DNA from: a virus
Virus record (IMG/VR): IMGVR_UViG_3300020437_000915
Location: 1 to 26,625 of that record
Direction: 5' to 3' (one strand)
DNA: 26,625 nt
Shown here one piece after another: positions 1 to 5,480 of the stretch (within the stretch, counting starts at the first letter, position 1; every line of letters begins with the position of its first letter). The notes under the pieces were generated by a model, which saw nothing but the letters and a program-made list of their open reading frames with translations, had not been told where the DNA came from and did not search any database. The translations under genes were made by a program, and so were the position numbers.

Positions 1-551
1 TTAATACCTAATGGTCTTGCTCTTGTTCTTAATACTTCTAATGTTTGTGGAAATATTTTACTATCAACTATAAAATCTTTTTTCTTACTCTGACTATGTG
101 CTAGTAGCATTGCTTCGGCAGCAGCAGTTCCCTCATCTAGTAAAGATGCATTTGCTACTGGTAATCCAGTTAGTTCTGTAATCAGTGTTTGATAATTAAA
201 TAATGCTTCTAATCTACCTTGTGATATCTCTGCCTGATATGGTGTATAGGATGTGTACCATGCAGGATTTTCAAATACATTTCTTTGTATAACTGGTGGT
301 GTAATTGTTCCATAATATCCCTGTCCTATCAAACTTCTTTTAACAATATTATGTCTTGCAATATTCTTTAATTCTGTAAGTGCCTGTTGTTCACTACAAC
401 CCTCTGGTAATTTACTATCACCACGAAGTAAGATTGAAGTTGGCACAACCTCTCTTACTAATTCTTCTATGGTTGATAAACCAAGATCAGTAAGCATCTC
501 TTGTTGTTCAGACTCTGAAGGTCCGATATGTCTTTGTATAAATTCTGACAT
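1..551 (-). CDS. gcvP: Glycine decarboxylase P-protein, N-terminal part (runs off left edge)
   Basis: About 183 N-terminal residues of a protein that continues past base 1. It begins [16 protein letters not shown], the characteristic opening of P-protein (FxxRHIGPsxxEq), followed by the conserved block around residues 75-120 ([45 protein letters not shown]) and by [12 protein letters not shown]-protein is the PLP-dependent decarboxylase of the glycine cleavage system; it passes the aminomethyl group to the lipoyl H-protein. The PLP lysine lies far downstream in this roughly 950-residue family, so catalytic competence cannot be judged here. The start codon overlaps the stop of the upstream 80-residue gene (TAATG), so it is the last visible gene of the talC operon. 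Family call is firm; whether the gene is full length is unknown. Confidence 0.9.
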   Translation of the reverse strand, partial: MSEFIQRHIGPSESEQQEMLTDLGLSTIEELVREVVPTSILLRGDSKLPEGCSEQQALTELKNIARHNIVKRSLIGQGYYGTITPPVIQRNVFENPAWYTSYTPYQAEISQGRLEALFNYQTLITELTGLPVANASLLDEGTAAAEAMLLAHSQSKKKDFIVDSKIFPQTLEVLRTRARPLGI

Positions 552-793
552 TATTTTCTAATAATCATGATGTCACCGTCATCATCTTCATCTTCATCTT
601 CTGCCTTGAATACTAGGAGTTCTTCTCCAGATTTAACATCTGACATTTCTGGGTGTATTTTACGAGATGGTCTATCTACATACTTTTCCATGTTTTTAAT
701 AACAAAACCCATGGATCTCCACATAAAAGCAAATGTTGCACCTGCAACAGCAGCAAAACAAATGAAATATAAGAAGACAGTTGTATCGTTCAT
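551..793 (-). CDS. Small single-helix membrane protein with acidic tail
   Basis: 80 residues. A hydrophobic helix (about residues 5-28, [19 protein letters not shown]) is followed by a basic and polar stretch and then by a low-complexity acidic segment ([10 protein letters not shown], about residues 66-75). I do not recognise the family. The gene overlaps the upstream membrane protein by 4 nt (ATGA type) and gcvP by 1 nt, so it is translated as part of the talC-gcvP operon. The topology suggests a short N-terminus outside the cytoplasm and the acidic tail in the cytoplasm. No functional residues are evident. Confidence 0.75.
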   Translation of the reverse strand: MNDTTVFLYFICFAAVAGATFAFMWRSMGFVIKNMEKYVDRPSRKIHPEMSDVKSGEELLVFKAEDEDEDDDGDIMIIRK

Positions 794-1179
794 TTAAGGA
801 ATTTTTGAATCTGCACTTGCTTTACCCTATCTATAATATCAGTTTCAATCTTATCTAAAATATTAATATCAATCTCCATAAAAGGAGGAATAATACCAAG
901 TAATCTCAACAAACCATCTACAAATAATGCAAGAGCAGTAAACCCAAGTATCATACTGATGATAGTAGCATCTCTGTTGTGCTTACGCATAGATTCTTCA
1001 TCAATGCGTCTTGCTTCATCTAATGTTTCTTTGAGTAATTTTTCTACTTCATCTTTAGTGTAGAAACTACCTAATCCTGGAATTTTCATATAAGGTTTTA
1101 TACGTGAGAATCCTTGAATCAAACCCTTCTCAAAAGGTTTTACATATTCTGATGATGGAAAATTATTTGTTGACATCAT
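790..1179 (-). CDS. Membrane protein of unknown function between talC and gcvP
   Basis: 129 residues with a charged, helix-forming N-terminal half (DEVEKLLKETLDEARRIDEE, about residues 42-61), one hydrophobic segment (about residues 73-96, ISMILGFTALALFVDGLLRL) and an amphipathic C-terminal tail (ILDKIETDIIDRVKQVQIQK). The reading frame opens MMS, so the start is at 1179 or 1176; both lie inside the 3' end of talC (17 nt overlap). No family recognised. Its position between two carbon-metabolism enzymes need not imply a metabolic role, because unrelated small membrane genes are scattered through this window. Confidence 0.75.
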   Translation of the reverse strand: MMSTNNFPSSEYVKPFEKGLIQGFSRIKPYMKIPGLGSFYTKDEVEKLLKETLDEARRIDEESMRKHNRDATIISMILGFTALALFVDGLLRLLGIIPPFMEIDINILDKIETDIIDRVKQVQIQKFLK

Positions 1180-1816
1180 CCCAATCCGCTTGGAATAATT
1201 CCAACCCTTTGTCAGTTAAAATGTTTTTGTACATCTTCCAGAATACTAGTGGTGGAATAGTACATACATCTGCACCCATCAAAAATGATTGTTCCACTTG
1301 TCTAACATCTCTAAGTGATGCACTAAGCACATTGGTGGTCTGGAAGCGTCCATGATTATTGTATACTCTTTTAATATCTTTGATGAGTCCAATTCCATCG
1401 ACGGAATTATCAACCCACCTTCCGACGAAAGGTGATACATATGTGGCACCTGCTTTTTCAGCCAAGATCGCTTGCGCGACCGAGAAGACCAAAGTAACGT
1501 TAACACTCTTCTGTTGCTCCCTAATCATACGGCATGCCTTAAGACCTTCTACTGTACAAGGAACTTTAATAGTAACAGTTCTATAATCTTTAAATGCTTG
1601 TGCTTGCTCATACATCTCTTCAGCAGTATCAGCAACAACCTCAGCAGAAATTGATTGGAGCATTTTAAACTCTGTTGCAATTTCTTGTATCACTTCAATA
1701 GGATCACGACCGCTTCTTTTTATTAATGTTGGATTTGTGGTAATTCCATCAATCAATCCTGTTTCATAGGCAGGAGCAATCATGTCCACATCAGCGGTGT
1801 CTAGAAAAATTTTCAT
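1163..1816 (-). CDS. talC: Transaldolase, TalC/fructose-6-phosphate aldolase family
   Basis: 217 residues, the full length of the short TalC/FSA subfamily. Diagnostic motifs are FLDTAD with the active-site Asp6, GITTNPTLI (residues 24-32), and TVTIKVPCT with the Schiff-base lysine at residue 84; FSA-type enzymes have the equivalent lysine at about 85. A further conserved block lies around SPFVGRWVD (about 128-136). The enzyme transfers a dihydroxyacetone unit in the pentose phosphate pathway. In cyanophages talC is a well-known auxiliary gene thought to push host carbon from the Calvin cycle toward the pentose phosphate pathway, supplying NADPH and ribose. It follows the 44-residue ORF after a 17 nt gap. 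There is no frame damage and all key residues are present. Confidence 0.97.
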   Translation of the reverse strand: MKIFLDTADVDMIAPAYETGLIDGITTNPTLIKRSGRDPIEVIQEIATEFKMLQSISAEVVADTAEEMYEQAQAFKDYRTVTIKVPCTVEGLKACRMIREQQKSVNVTLVFSVAQAILAEKAGATYVSPFVGRWVDNSVDGIGLIKDIKRVYNNHGRFQTTNVLSASLRDVRQVEQSFLMGADVCTIPPLVFWKMYKNILTDKGLELFQADWDDVNK

Positions 1817-1833
1817 ATAAGTCTCAGGTTTTA

Positions 1834-1968
1834 TTATATATTATCAGATTTTTTCTTGTCGTCTAGTTTTTTGAGGAACTCCTCATCAGGTGTGAATAAT
1901 ACATTACCTTCAAGTATTCTCTCTTCGAGTTCTTCTAATAGTGGGTCTCTTTTCTTAGAATCGGGCAT
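1834..1968 (-). CDS. Small charged protein, first gene of the talC operon
   Basis: 44 residues opening MPDSKKRDPLLEELEERIL and ending KKLDDKKKSDNI. It is rich in Lys, Asp and Glu, lacks a hydrophobic segment, and may form a short amphipathic helix around residues 9-20. It begins directly after a terminator hairpin and a consensus promoter (1970-2024), so it would be the first product of that transcript. Function unknown. Its short length means the coding call rests on position, clean start and stop, and coding-like composition. Confidence 0.6.
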   Translation of the reverse strand: MPDSKKRDPLLEELEERILEGNVLFTPDEEFLKKLDDKKKSDNI

Positions 1969-1969
1969 T

Positions 1970-1994
1970 AAAAAAGGGGGGCATAAGTCCCCCC
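1970..1994 (-). terminator. Rho-independent terminator after psbA
   Basis: On the minus strand a perfect 6-bp GGGGGG/CCCCCC stem with a 7-nt loop (ACTTATG) is followed directly by six T residues. It lies 27 nt past the stop of the psbA-coupled mini-ORF and should end the psbA transcript. The -10 box of the next promoter abuts its 5' arm. Confidence 0.85.
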
Positions 1995-1995
1995 A

Positions 1996-2024
1996 AGTAT
2001 ACAATAGATTCAATCGTATGTCAA
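1996..2024 (-). promoter_or_regulatory. Sigma70-type promoter for the talC operon
   Basis: The minus strand reads TTGACA (2024-2019), a 17-nt spacer, then TATACT (2001-1996). The -35 box contains the TGA stop of the psbA-coupled mini-ORF. The predicted start site, near 1989, falls at the end of the 5' arm of the terminator hairpin, so transcripts begun here would lack that arm and should escape termination. Confidence 0.75.
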
Positions 2025-2113
2025 CTAATTATAGATCCTGCCGTGATACCAACCACGATAAAGAAACCAAATTCAATTAAGTCTCTATAAGGACTATACA
2101 ATAAGTTTTTCAT
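2021..2113 (-). CDS. 30-residue membrane mini-ORF coupled to psbA
   Basis: 30 residues: [16 protein letters not shown] followed by one hydrophobic helix (FFIVVGITAGSII, about residues 17-29). Its ATG overlaps the psbA stop codon (TAATG), which suggests translational re-initiation behind D1. It is the only other ORF on the psbA transcript before the terminator. The size and topology resemble single-helix photosystem II subunits (PsbI, PsbT, PsbM and similar), but I cannot match it to any of them. The coding call rests on the overlap and the helix. Confidence 0.55.
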   Translation of the reverse strand: MKNLLYSPYRDLIEFGFFIVVGITAGSIIS

Positions 2114-3201
2114 TAACCGATAGATGGTGCTGTTAGTGCAACTTCTGTAGTCTCAGCAGATGCTAAGTCTAATGGGAAGTTGTGTGCATTTCTCTCATGC
2201 ATAACTTCCATACCTAAGTTTGCTCTGTTAAGAACGTCACCCCATGTAGGAATGATTTTGCCATTAACATCTACAACACTTTGGTTGAAGTTAAATCCAT
2301 TCAAGTTAAATGCCATTGTACAGATACCCATAGAGGTTAACCATACACATACGACTGGGAACACTGCTAAGAAGAAGTGTAGAGATCTACTGTTGTTGAA
2401 TGATGCATACTGGAAGATTAATCTACCGAAGTATCCATGAGCAGCAACAATGTTGTATGTCTCCTCTTCTTGTCCGAACTTATAACCGTAGTTCTGGGAC
2501 TCATCCTCTGTAGTTTCTCTGATTAGAGATGAAGTAACTAAAGAACCGTGCATTGCACTAAAGAGTGATCCCCCAAACATACCTGCTACACCTGCCATGT
2601 GGAAAGGATGCATTAGGATGTTATGCTCAGCTTGGAACACGAACATAAAGTTAAATGTACCAGAAATACCTAGAGGCATTCCATCAGAGAATGAACCCTG
2701 ACCGAAAGGATACACTAAGAATACAGCGAATGCTGCTGATACTGGAGCAGAGTATGCTACACATATCCATGGTCTCATACCTAGTCTGTATGATAGTTCC
2801 CACTGTCTACCCATGTATGCTGAGATACCGATTAGGAAGTGGAAGATAACCAACTGGTAAGGACCACCGTTGTATAACCATTCGTCTACTGTTGCTGCTT
2901 CCCAGATTGGGTAGAAGTGTAGACCAATAGCGTTTGAAGAAGGAACAACTGCACCAGAGATGATGTTGTTACCATACATTAGAGCACCTGCTACAGGTTC
3001 TCTGATTCCGTCGATATCGACAGGAGGAGCAGCAATGAATGCTACTACGAAACATGCTGCTGCTGTGAGCAAGCATGGGATCATGAGTACACCAAACCAA
3101 CCAACGTAAAGTCTGTTGTTAGTTGAAGTTACCCATTCGCAGAACTCAGGCCAGCCTTGAAGTAGACCAGTCGATCTGCCTTGTCTTGTAAGAGTTGCCA
3201 T
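2113..3201 (-). CDS. psbA: Photosystem II D1 reaction-centre protein
   Basis: 362 residues, full-length D1, three residues longer at the N-terminus than the common numbering. All key residues are present (standard numbering in brackets): Tyr164 (YZ161), Asp173 (170), Glu192 (189), His193 (190), His201 (198), His335/Glu336 (332/333), His340 (337), Asp345 (342) and Ala347 (344), with a C-terminal extension ([15 protein letters not shown]) for CtpA processing. Position 130 (standard) is Gln, in [10 protein letters not shown], as in D1:1-type proteins rather than the Glu130 high-light form. D1 binds the manganese cluster and the P680 chlorophylls and turns over quickly; phage copies are known to maintain photosynthesis during infection. 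The frame is unbroken, with no intron. No clear ribosome binding site precedes the ATG. Confidence 0.99.
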   Translation of the reverse strand: MATLTRQGRSTGLLQGWPEFCEWVTSTNNRLYVGWFGVLMIPCLLTAAACFVVAFIAAPPVDIDGIREPVAGALMYGNNIISGAVVPSSNAIGLHFYPIWEAATVDEWLYNGGPYQLVIFHFLIGISAYMGRQWELSYRLGMRPWICVAYSAPVSAAFAVFLVYPFGQGSFSDGMPLGISGTFNFMFVFQAEHNILMHPFHMAGVAGMFGGSLFSAMHGSLVTSSLIRETTEDESQNYGYKFGQEEETYNIVAAHGYFGRLIFQYASFNNSRSLHFFLAVFPVVCVWLTSMGICTMAFNLNGFNFNQSVVDVNGKIIPTWGDVLNRANLGMEVMHERNAHNFPLDLASAETTEVALTAPSIG

Positions 3202-3388
3202 TATTAGGACGTTTTTAAGTAGGGCACCAAGGGTATGGATGCGAAACTTATTTCCAGTAATCCCTTACTACTGGATAAAAGACGAAGTATTATAGTGCCT
3301 ATAGGTCTTGGTTTGAGAGCACTTGTAGCAAGGGTTACGATACTTTCGAGTCCTTCCTAAAAAAATGGTGAGGATTTCCTCACTAAGT
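3202..3388 (-). promoter_or_regulatory. Long structured psbA 5' leader
   Basis: About 185 nt lie between the predicted transcription start and the psbA ATG. On the minus strand the leader holds the hairpin at 3383-3359, a CTTG-CTA-CAAG mini-stem near 3333-3323, a TATAAT box at 3294-3289 that could be a second promoter (its -35 is poor), and a CCAGTA/TACTGG stem with a 9-nt loop at 3274-3254. There is no coding ORF here. The structure is seen; a regulatory role is inferred. Confidence 0.45.
3359..3383 (-). terminator. Hairpin with U-tract: terminator or 5'-end stem-loop of the psbA mRNA
   Basis: On the minus strand a GTGAGG/CCTCAC stem (6 bp, 4-nt loop) is followed by CA and seven T residues. 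It lies 58 nt past the end of the upstream hli/peroxiredoxin operon, which it could terminate. It also begins about 4 nt after the predicted start from the promoter at 3394-3422, so it would form the extreme 5' end of the psbA mRNA. Confidence 0.6.
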
Positions 3389-3396
3389 TATTTATT
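3389..3396 (-). promoter_or_regulatory. Late-type promoter box upstream of psbA
   Basis: The minus strand reads AATAAATA, matching the NATAAATA late-promoter form reported for T4-like cyanophages. It shares three bases with the -10 box of the sigma70 promoter at 3394-3422, giving the composite TATAATAAATA. Confidence 0.5.
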
Positions 3397-3422
3397 ATAA
3401 AGTTTTATTAAGGAATTGTCAA
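3394..3422 (-). promoter_or_regulatory. Consensus sigma70 promoter upstream of psbA
   Basis: The minus strand reads TTGACA (3422-3417), exactly 17 nt, then TATAAT (3399-3394): a perfect match to both consensus hexamers. It sits just past the stop of the 54-residue gene and would start RNA near 3387. Confidence 0.85.
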
Positions 3423-3441
3423 TAAGTATTAACTACTATTT

Positions 3442-3606
3442 CTACTGCCAATATTCATCTAGTATATCAAAGACTCTATTAAGGTATTCATTTGCTCCAT
3501 TGCACTCCCACTCTCCCTTTTCGCCAATCTCACACTTATAATGCAACTCTCTTTTAAGTTGCATTAACTTATTAGTCATTGCAACTTTGTCTAGTCTGCC
3601 GTTCAT
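3442..3606 (-). CDS. Small Cys-containing soluble protein
   Basis: 54 residues, MNGRLDKVAMTNKLMQLKRE at the N-terminus, two cysteines (residues 25 and 35, in KCEIGEKGEWECNG) and an aromatic C-terminus (DILDEYWQ). An internal ATG at residue 10 would give a 45-residue form; neither start has a strong ribosome binding site. It is mostly helical and charged with no membrane segment. The two cysteines ten apart could bind a metal or form a disulfide, but nothing more is evident. It is the last gene of the hli/peroxiredoxin operon, just before the psbA promoter. Function unknown. Confidence 0.7.
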   Translation of the reverse strand: MNGRLDKVAMTNKLMQLKRELHYKCEIGEKGEWECNGANEYLNRVFDILDEYWQ

Positions 3607-3627
3607 TTTTCTTTTCTACACAATATA

Positions 3628-3741
3628 TTATATATTTGTATCTTCCATTATTGTGGACATCATTACTACGAAAAGTGAAGTTAATATCACGGTTCCAGAA
3701 AATATCACTATGAACATTTGTAGAGCGTGATAATAATTCAT
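3628..3741 (-). CDS. 37-residue single-helix membrane protein
   Basis: Begins MNYYHALQMF and consists mostly of one hydrophobic helix (residues 9-32, with IVIFSGTVILTSLFVVMM), ending EDTNI. Its ATG overlaps the peroxiredoxin stop codon (ATGA), which supports translation by coupling. Function unknown. Confidence 0.6.
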   Translation of the reverse strand: MNYYHALQMFIVIFSGTVILTSLFVVMMSTIMEDTNI

Positions 3742-4298
3742 GAAGATTTTAACCAAAGAAGAACTGCACTTGGAGTACTTGCGATGTATGGGTCTTCATC
3801 TGTATTATCTGCCATTCCAGGTTCAACAAAAACCTGTTCAACTACACCATTGTTAACTACAGCAGCATATCTCCAAGAGCGTTTACCCATACCTTGATTT
3901 GATTTATCAACTAACATTCCTAATGCTTCTGTTATTTCTGCATTACCATCAGATAAAAGTTTTACTTTAGTCTCAGTAATATCATCTGCCATTTCTACAA
4001 ATGTTTCCCATGCACCCATGACATATGGGTCATTTACACTAATACAATATACATCATCTACACCAGCAGCAACTAATTCTTCATACTTTGCTTCAAACTC
4101 AGGAAATTGTTTAGTAGTACACACAGGTGTAAATGCACCAGGAAGTGCAAAAATAACTACCCTAGTACCTCCAAACATTGCTTCTGCATTAGCAACTTCA
4201 TACTGTTGGAAACTTTCACCATTAACTTCATAATGATCACCACCAGGATATCCTATCTTTGCTGTCATTGGAATTTTACTTCCTACTTCAATTGCCAT
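3738..4298 (-). CDS. Peroxiredoxin, Prx5 type
   Basis: 186 residues. The peroxidatic-cysteine loop PGAFTPVCTTKQFPEF (PxxxTxxC, Cys at about residue 60) and the later blocks VYCISVNDPYVM, LLSDGNAEITEALGM and GMGKRSWRYAAVV are typical of Prx5-type peroxiredoxins. The enzyme reduces hydrogen peroxide and alkyl hydroperoxides using thioredoxin- or glutaredoxin-type reductants. There is no fused glutaredoxin domain, so it would depend on host electron donors. In an operon with hli genes it fits protection of the photosynthetic host from light-driven oxidative stress. The frame is intact and length is usual for the family. Confidence 0.93.
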   Translation of the reverse strand: MAIEVGSKIPMTAKIGYPGGDHYEVNGESFQQYEVANAEAMFGGTRVVIFALPGAFTPVCTTKQFPEFEAKYEELVAAGVDDVYCISVNDPYVMGAWETFVEMADDITETKVKLLSDGNAEITEALGMLVDKSNQGMGKRSWRYAAVVNNGVVEQVFVEPGMADNTDEDPYIASTPSAVLLWLKSS

Positions 4299-4318
4299 CT
4301 GTTTAATTCTTTACTATA

Positions 4319-4492
4319 TTATATAGGATTATAAGCGGGAATCGCCATACCTCCGCCACCATCATCGTCGTCATCGTTATCTACTGAACGTAAAAAATAT
4401 TCGATGGCGACCAGTGCACCCACGGGATAGAAAACCCAGAGCACTGCTTTCCAAATTGGAAATGATTGTGCAGCAATTTCGTATTCTGCCAT
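4319..4492 (-). CDS. Membrane microprotein with Asp/Gly-rich linker
   Basis: 57 residues: MAEYEIAAQSFPIWK, one hydrophobic helix (about residues 16-34, VLWVFYPVGALVAIEYFL), then a low-complexity DNDDDDDGGGG linker and a short tail MAIPAYNPI. An upstream in-frame ATG at 4531 would add 13 residues but lies inside the neighbouring hli gene; the start at 4492, two bases before the hli stop, is preferred. Found between two hli genes and peroxiredoxin, it probably sits in the thylakoid or plasma membrane. Family not recognised. Confidence 0.7.
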   Translation of the reverse strand: MAEYEIAAQSFPIWKAVLWVFYPVGALVAIEYFLRSVDNDDDDDGGGGMAIPAYNPI

Positions 4493-4493
4493 A

Positions 4494-4607
4494 TTAGAAT
4501 ATGCCTGGTGCGATCCAACCAGTAAAACCATAATTAACTACTGCTGCGACTAGACCTATCATTGCTAGTCTACCATTTAATTTTTCTGCAAAAATCCAAT
4601 GTTTCAT
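4494..4607 (-). CDS. hli: High-light-inducible (Hli) protein, minimal form
   Basis: 37 residues. Residues 8-24 carry the one-helix chlorophyll a/b-binding motif (EKLNGRLAMIGLVAAVV: ExxNxRxAMxG) and the end GWIAPGIF resembles the TGQIIPG ending of phage Hli proteins. The conserved Glu, Asn and Arg bind and orient chlorophyll in this family. Hli proteins bind pigments near photosystem II and dissipate excess light. Its ATG overlaps the stop of the upstream hli gene (TAATG), indicating coupled translation. Confidence 0.9.
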   Translation of the reverse strand: MKHWIFAEKLNGRLAMIGLVAAVVNYGFTGWIAPGIF

Positions 4608-4735
4608 TATACAAAACCTGGTATGAGTTGACCTGTTGTTAGGTATGCTCCGATACCTGCGATGATGCCGAGCATGGCAAGTCTGCCATTTAATTTCTCA
4701 GCAACTAGTTTTTCTTTTTCAATTTCTTTTTTCAT
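4607..4735 (-). CDS. hli: High-light-inducible (Hli) protein
   Basis: 42 residues. A lysine- and glutamate-rich start (MKKEIEKEKLVA) leads into EKLNGRLAMLGIIAGIGAYL, the chlorophyll-binding helix with ExxNxRxAM, and ends TTGQLIPGFV, the signature ending of phage Hli proteins. Overlaps the upstream 54-residue gene by 17 nt and the downstream hli gene by 1 nt, so these genes are translated as a chain. Confidence 0.93.
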   Translation of the reverse strand: MKKEIEKEKLVAEKLNGRLAMLGIIAGIGAYLTTGQLIPGFV

Positions 4736-4883
4736 GAGTTTTTAGTTCTTGAGTTTTGTTTATAATAATGATGCGTTGACCATCATGTGTGAACTGTAAT
4801 TCGTCATCAGGATGCCAGAGTAACTCTTCGTACATGTCGTCAAGCTTCTGCATGTCCTGATATAAAGCATTTGGATCTGGCAT
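4719..4883 (-). CDS. Small soluble protein within the hli operon
   Basis: 54 residues opening MPDPNALYQDMQKLDDMYEE, then LLWHPDDELQFTHDGQRIII and a lysine-rich tail. No membrane segment; an N-terminal helix followed by a beta-hairpin-like stretch is plausible. It overlaps the next hli gene by 17 nt. Family not recognised; the coding call rests on length, position and the amphipathic N-terminal helix. Confidence 0.7.
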   Translation of the reverse strand: MPDPNALYQDMQKLDDMYEELLWHPDDELQFTHDGQRIIIINKTQELKTHEKRN

Positions 4884-4894
4884 TTGATTTTGTA

Positions 4895-4910
4895 ATAAGG
4901 AATACCTTAT
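4895..4910 (-). other. Intercistronic hairpin in the hli operon
   Basis: A perfect ATAAGG/CCTTAT inverted repeat with a 4-nt loop lies between the 24-residue ORF and the 54-residue ORF. It has no T-run on either strand, so it is more likely an mRNA processing or stability element than a terminator. It lies just ahead of the ATG at 4883 and could affect its translation. Confidence 0.4.
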
Positions 4911-4985
4911 CTAGGCAAATGCTACTGATCCTACACCTGATACGATGTATGCTGTGACGATGGTTGTGAATAGAATGTGTTGCAT
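4911..4985 (-). CDS. 24-residue hydrophobic microprotein
   Basis: MQHILFTTIVTAYIVSGVGS plus four residues, essentially one short membrane helix. It fits between two genes of the hli operon with 7 nt to the hli gene before it. This is close to the lower limit for calling a gene; compact packing, the ATG start and a helix of membrane-spanning length are the evidence. Confidence 0.45.
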   Translation of the reverse strand: MQHILFTTIVTAYIVSGVGSVAFA

Positions 4986-4992
4986 TTTTGTA

Positions 4993-5100
4993 TCAAAAAA
5001 TACCTGGAATGATTTGTCCTGTTGTGACATAAGCACCGACTGCTGCAACAAATCCGATCATTGCTGCCCATCCGTTAAATCTTTCTGCTTCTGGTGTCAT
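4993..5100 (-). CDS. hli: High-light-inducible (Hli) protein
   Basis: 35 residues from the start at 5100: MTPEAERFNGWAAMIGFVAA, then GAYVTTGQIIPGIF. The motif ExxNGxxAMIG is the chlorophyll-binding core, with Trp in place of the usual Arg. An AAGGAG ribosome binding site 8 nt before the ATG at 5100 decides the start; an in-frame ATG at 5144 would add 15 residues but lacks such a site. Ends with the usual phage Hli signature. Confidence 0.9.
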   Translation of the reverse strand: MTPEAERFNGWAAMIGFVAAVGAYVTTGQIIPGIF

Positions 5101-5147
5101 TAGATTTTCTCCTTTTTGTGTTGTAAATTGAGTAATAAGTTTCATCT

Positions 5148-5354
5148 TTAGAATCCTAAGATTCCGCCGAAGAAGAAGTTTCCTGTGGTAATGTAAGATA
5201 CAAAACCAGCGATTAGACCTAACATTGCCCATCTACCATTGATCTTTTCAGCATTTTTTGCCCATGATTCATAGGAAATGCTCTCATCAATGTAAGGTTT
5301 TGTTTCATTTGGGAACGCATTTTGTCTCCCACCTGATTCAGTTGTAACAGTCAT
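5148..5354 (-). CDS. hli: High-light-inducible (Hli) protein, longer form
   Basis: 68 residues, the first gene after the promoter at 5382-5410. A polar 30-residue N-terminus is followed by ESWAKNAEKINGRWAMLG and the helix LIAGFVSYITTGNFFFGGIL. The ExxNGRxAMxG chlorophyll-binding motif is intact (Glu36, Asn39, Arg41). The longer N-terminus is more like host-type Hli proteins than the three minimal copies downstream. Expected to join photosystem II or its repair intermediates and protect against excess light. Confidence 0.95.
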   Translation of the reverse strand: MTVTTESGGRQNAFPNETKPYIDESISYESWAKNAEKINGRWAMLGLIAGFVSYITTGNFFFGGILGF

Positions 5355-5381
5355 TTAAGTTTTGTTAAGAAACGTAACATA

Positions 5382-5410
5382 ATTATATAGGAAATATTAA
5401 ATTCTGTCAA
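5382..5410 (-). promoter_or_regulatory. Consensus sigma70 promoter for the hli/peroxiredoxin operon
   Basis: The minus strand reads TTGACA (5410-5405), 17 nt, then TATAAT (5387-5382), perfect at both hexamers, 28 nt before the first hli ATG. No late-type box follows the -10, which suggests early, host-polymerase expression. Confidence 0.88.
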
Positions 5411-5480
5411 CTTTTTATGTCAGGATTATCAAATGTAAAAGTACCTATATATCAATAGGGAAATAAGAGTAAAAATTCCA

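Noticed and set aside
567-797. Plus-strand ORF rich in serine.
   Set aside because: It is the reverse reading of the acidic tail of the minus-strand 80-residue gene; the Ser run comes from GAT/GAA codons.
2113-3201. Group I intron in psbA, as known in some cyanophages.
   Set aside because: The D1 reading frame is continuous for 362 residues with all family blocks in order.
3289-3317. Main psbA promoter at the TATAAT box near 3289.
   Set aside because: The -35 hexamer at 17 nt is CTCAAA, a poor match; the promoter at 3394-3422 is perfect. Kept only as a possible secondary site.
3300-3356. Possible plus-strand tRNA, because TTCGAGTCC at 3345-3353 looks like a T-loop.
   Set aside because: No acceptor stem pairs across it, the D-arm and a 7-nt anticodon loop cannot be formed, and the region is better explained as psbA leader.
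4993-5232. Long form of the hli gene starting at 5232.
   Set aside because: The extra N-terminus overlaps the upstream hli gene and looks non-coding; AAGGAG precedes the ATG at 5100.
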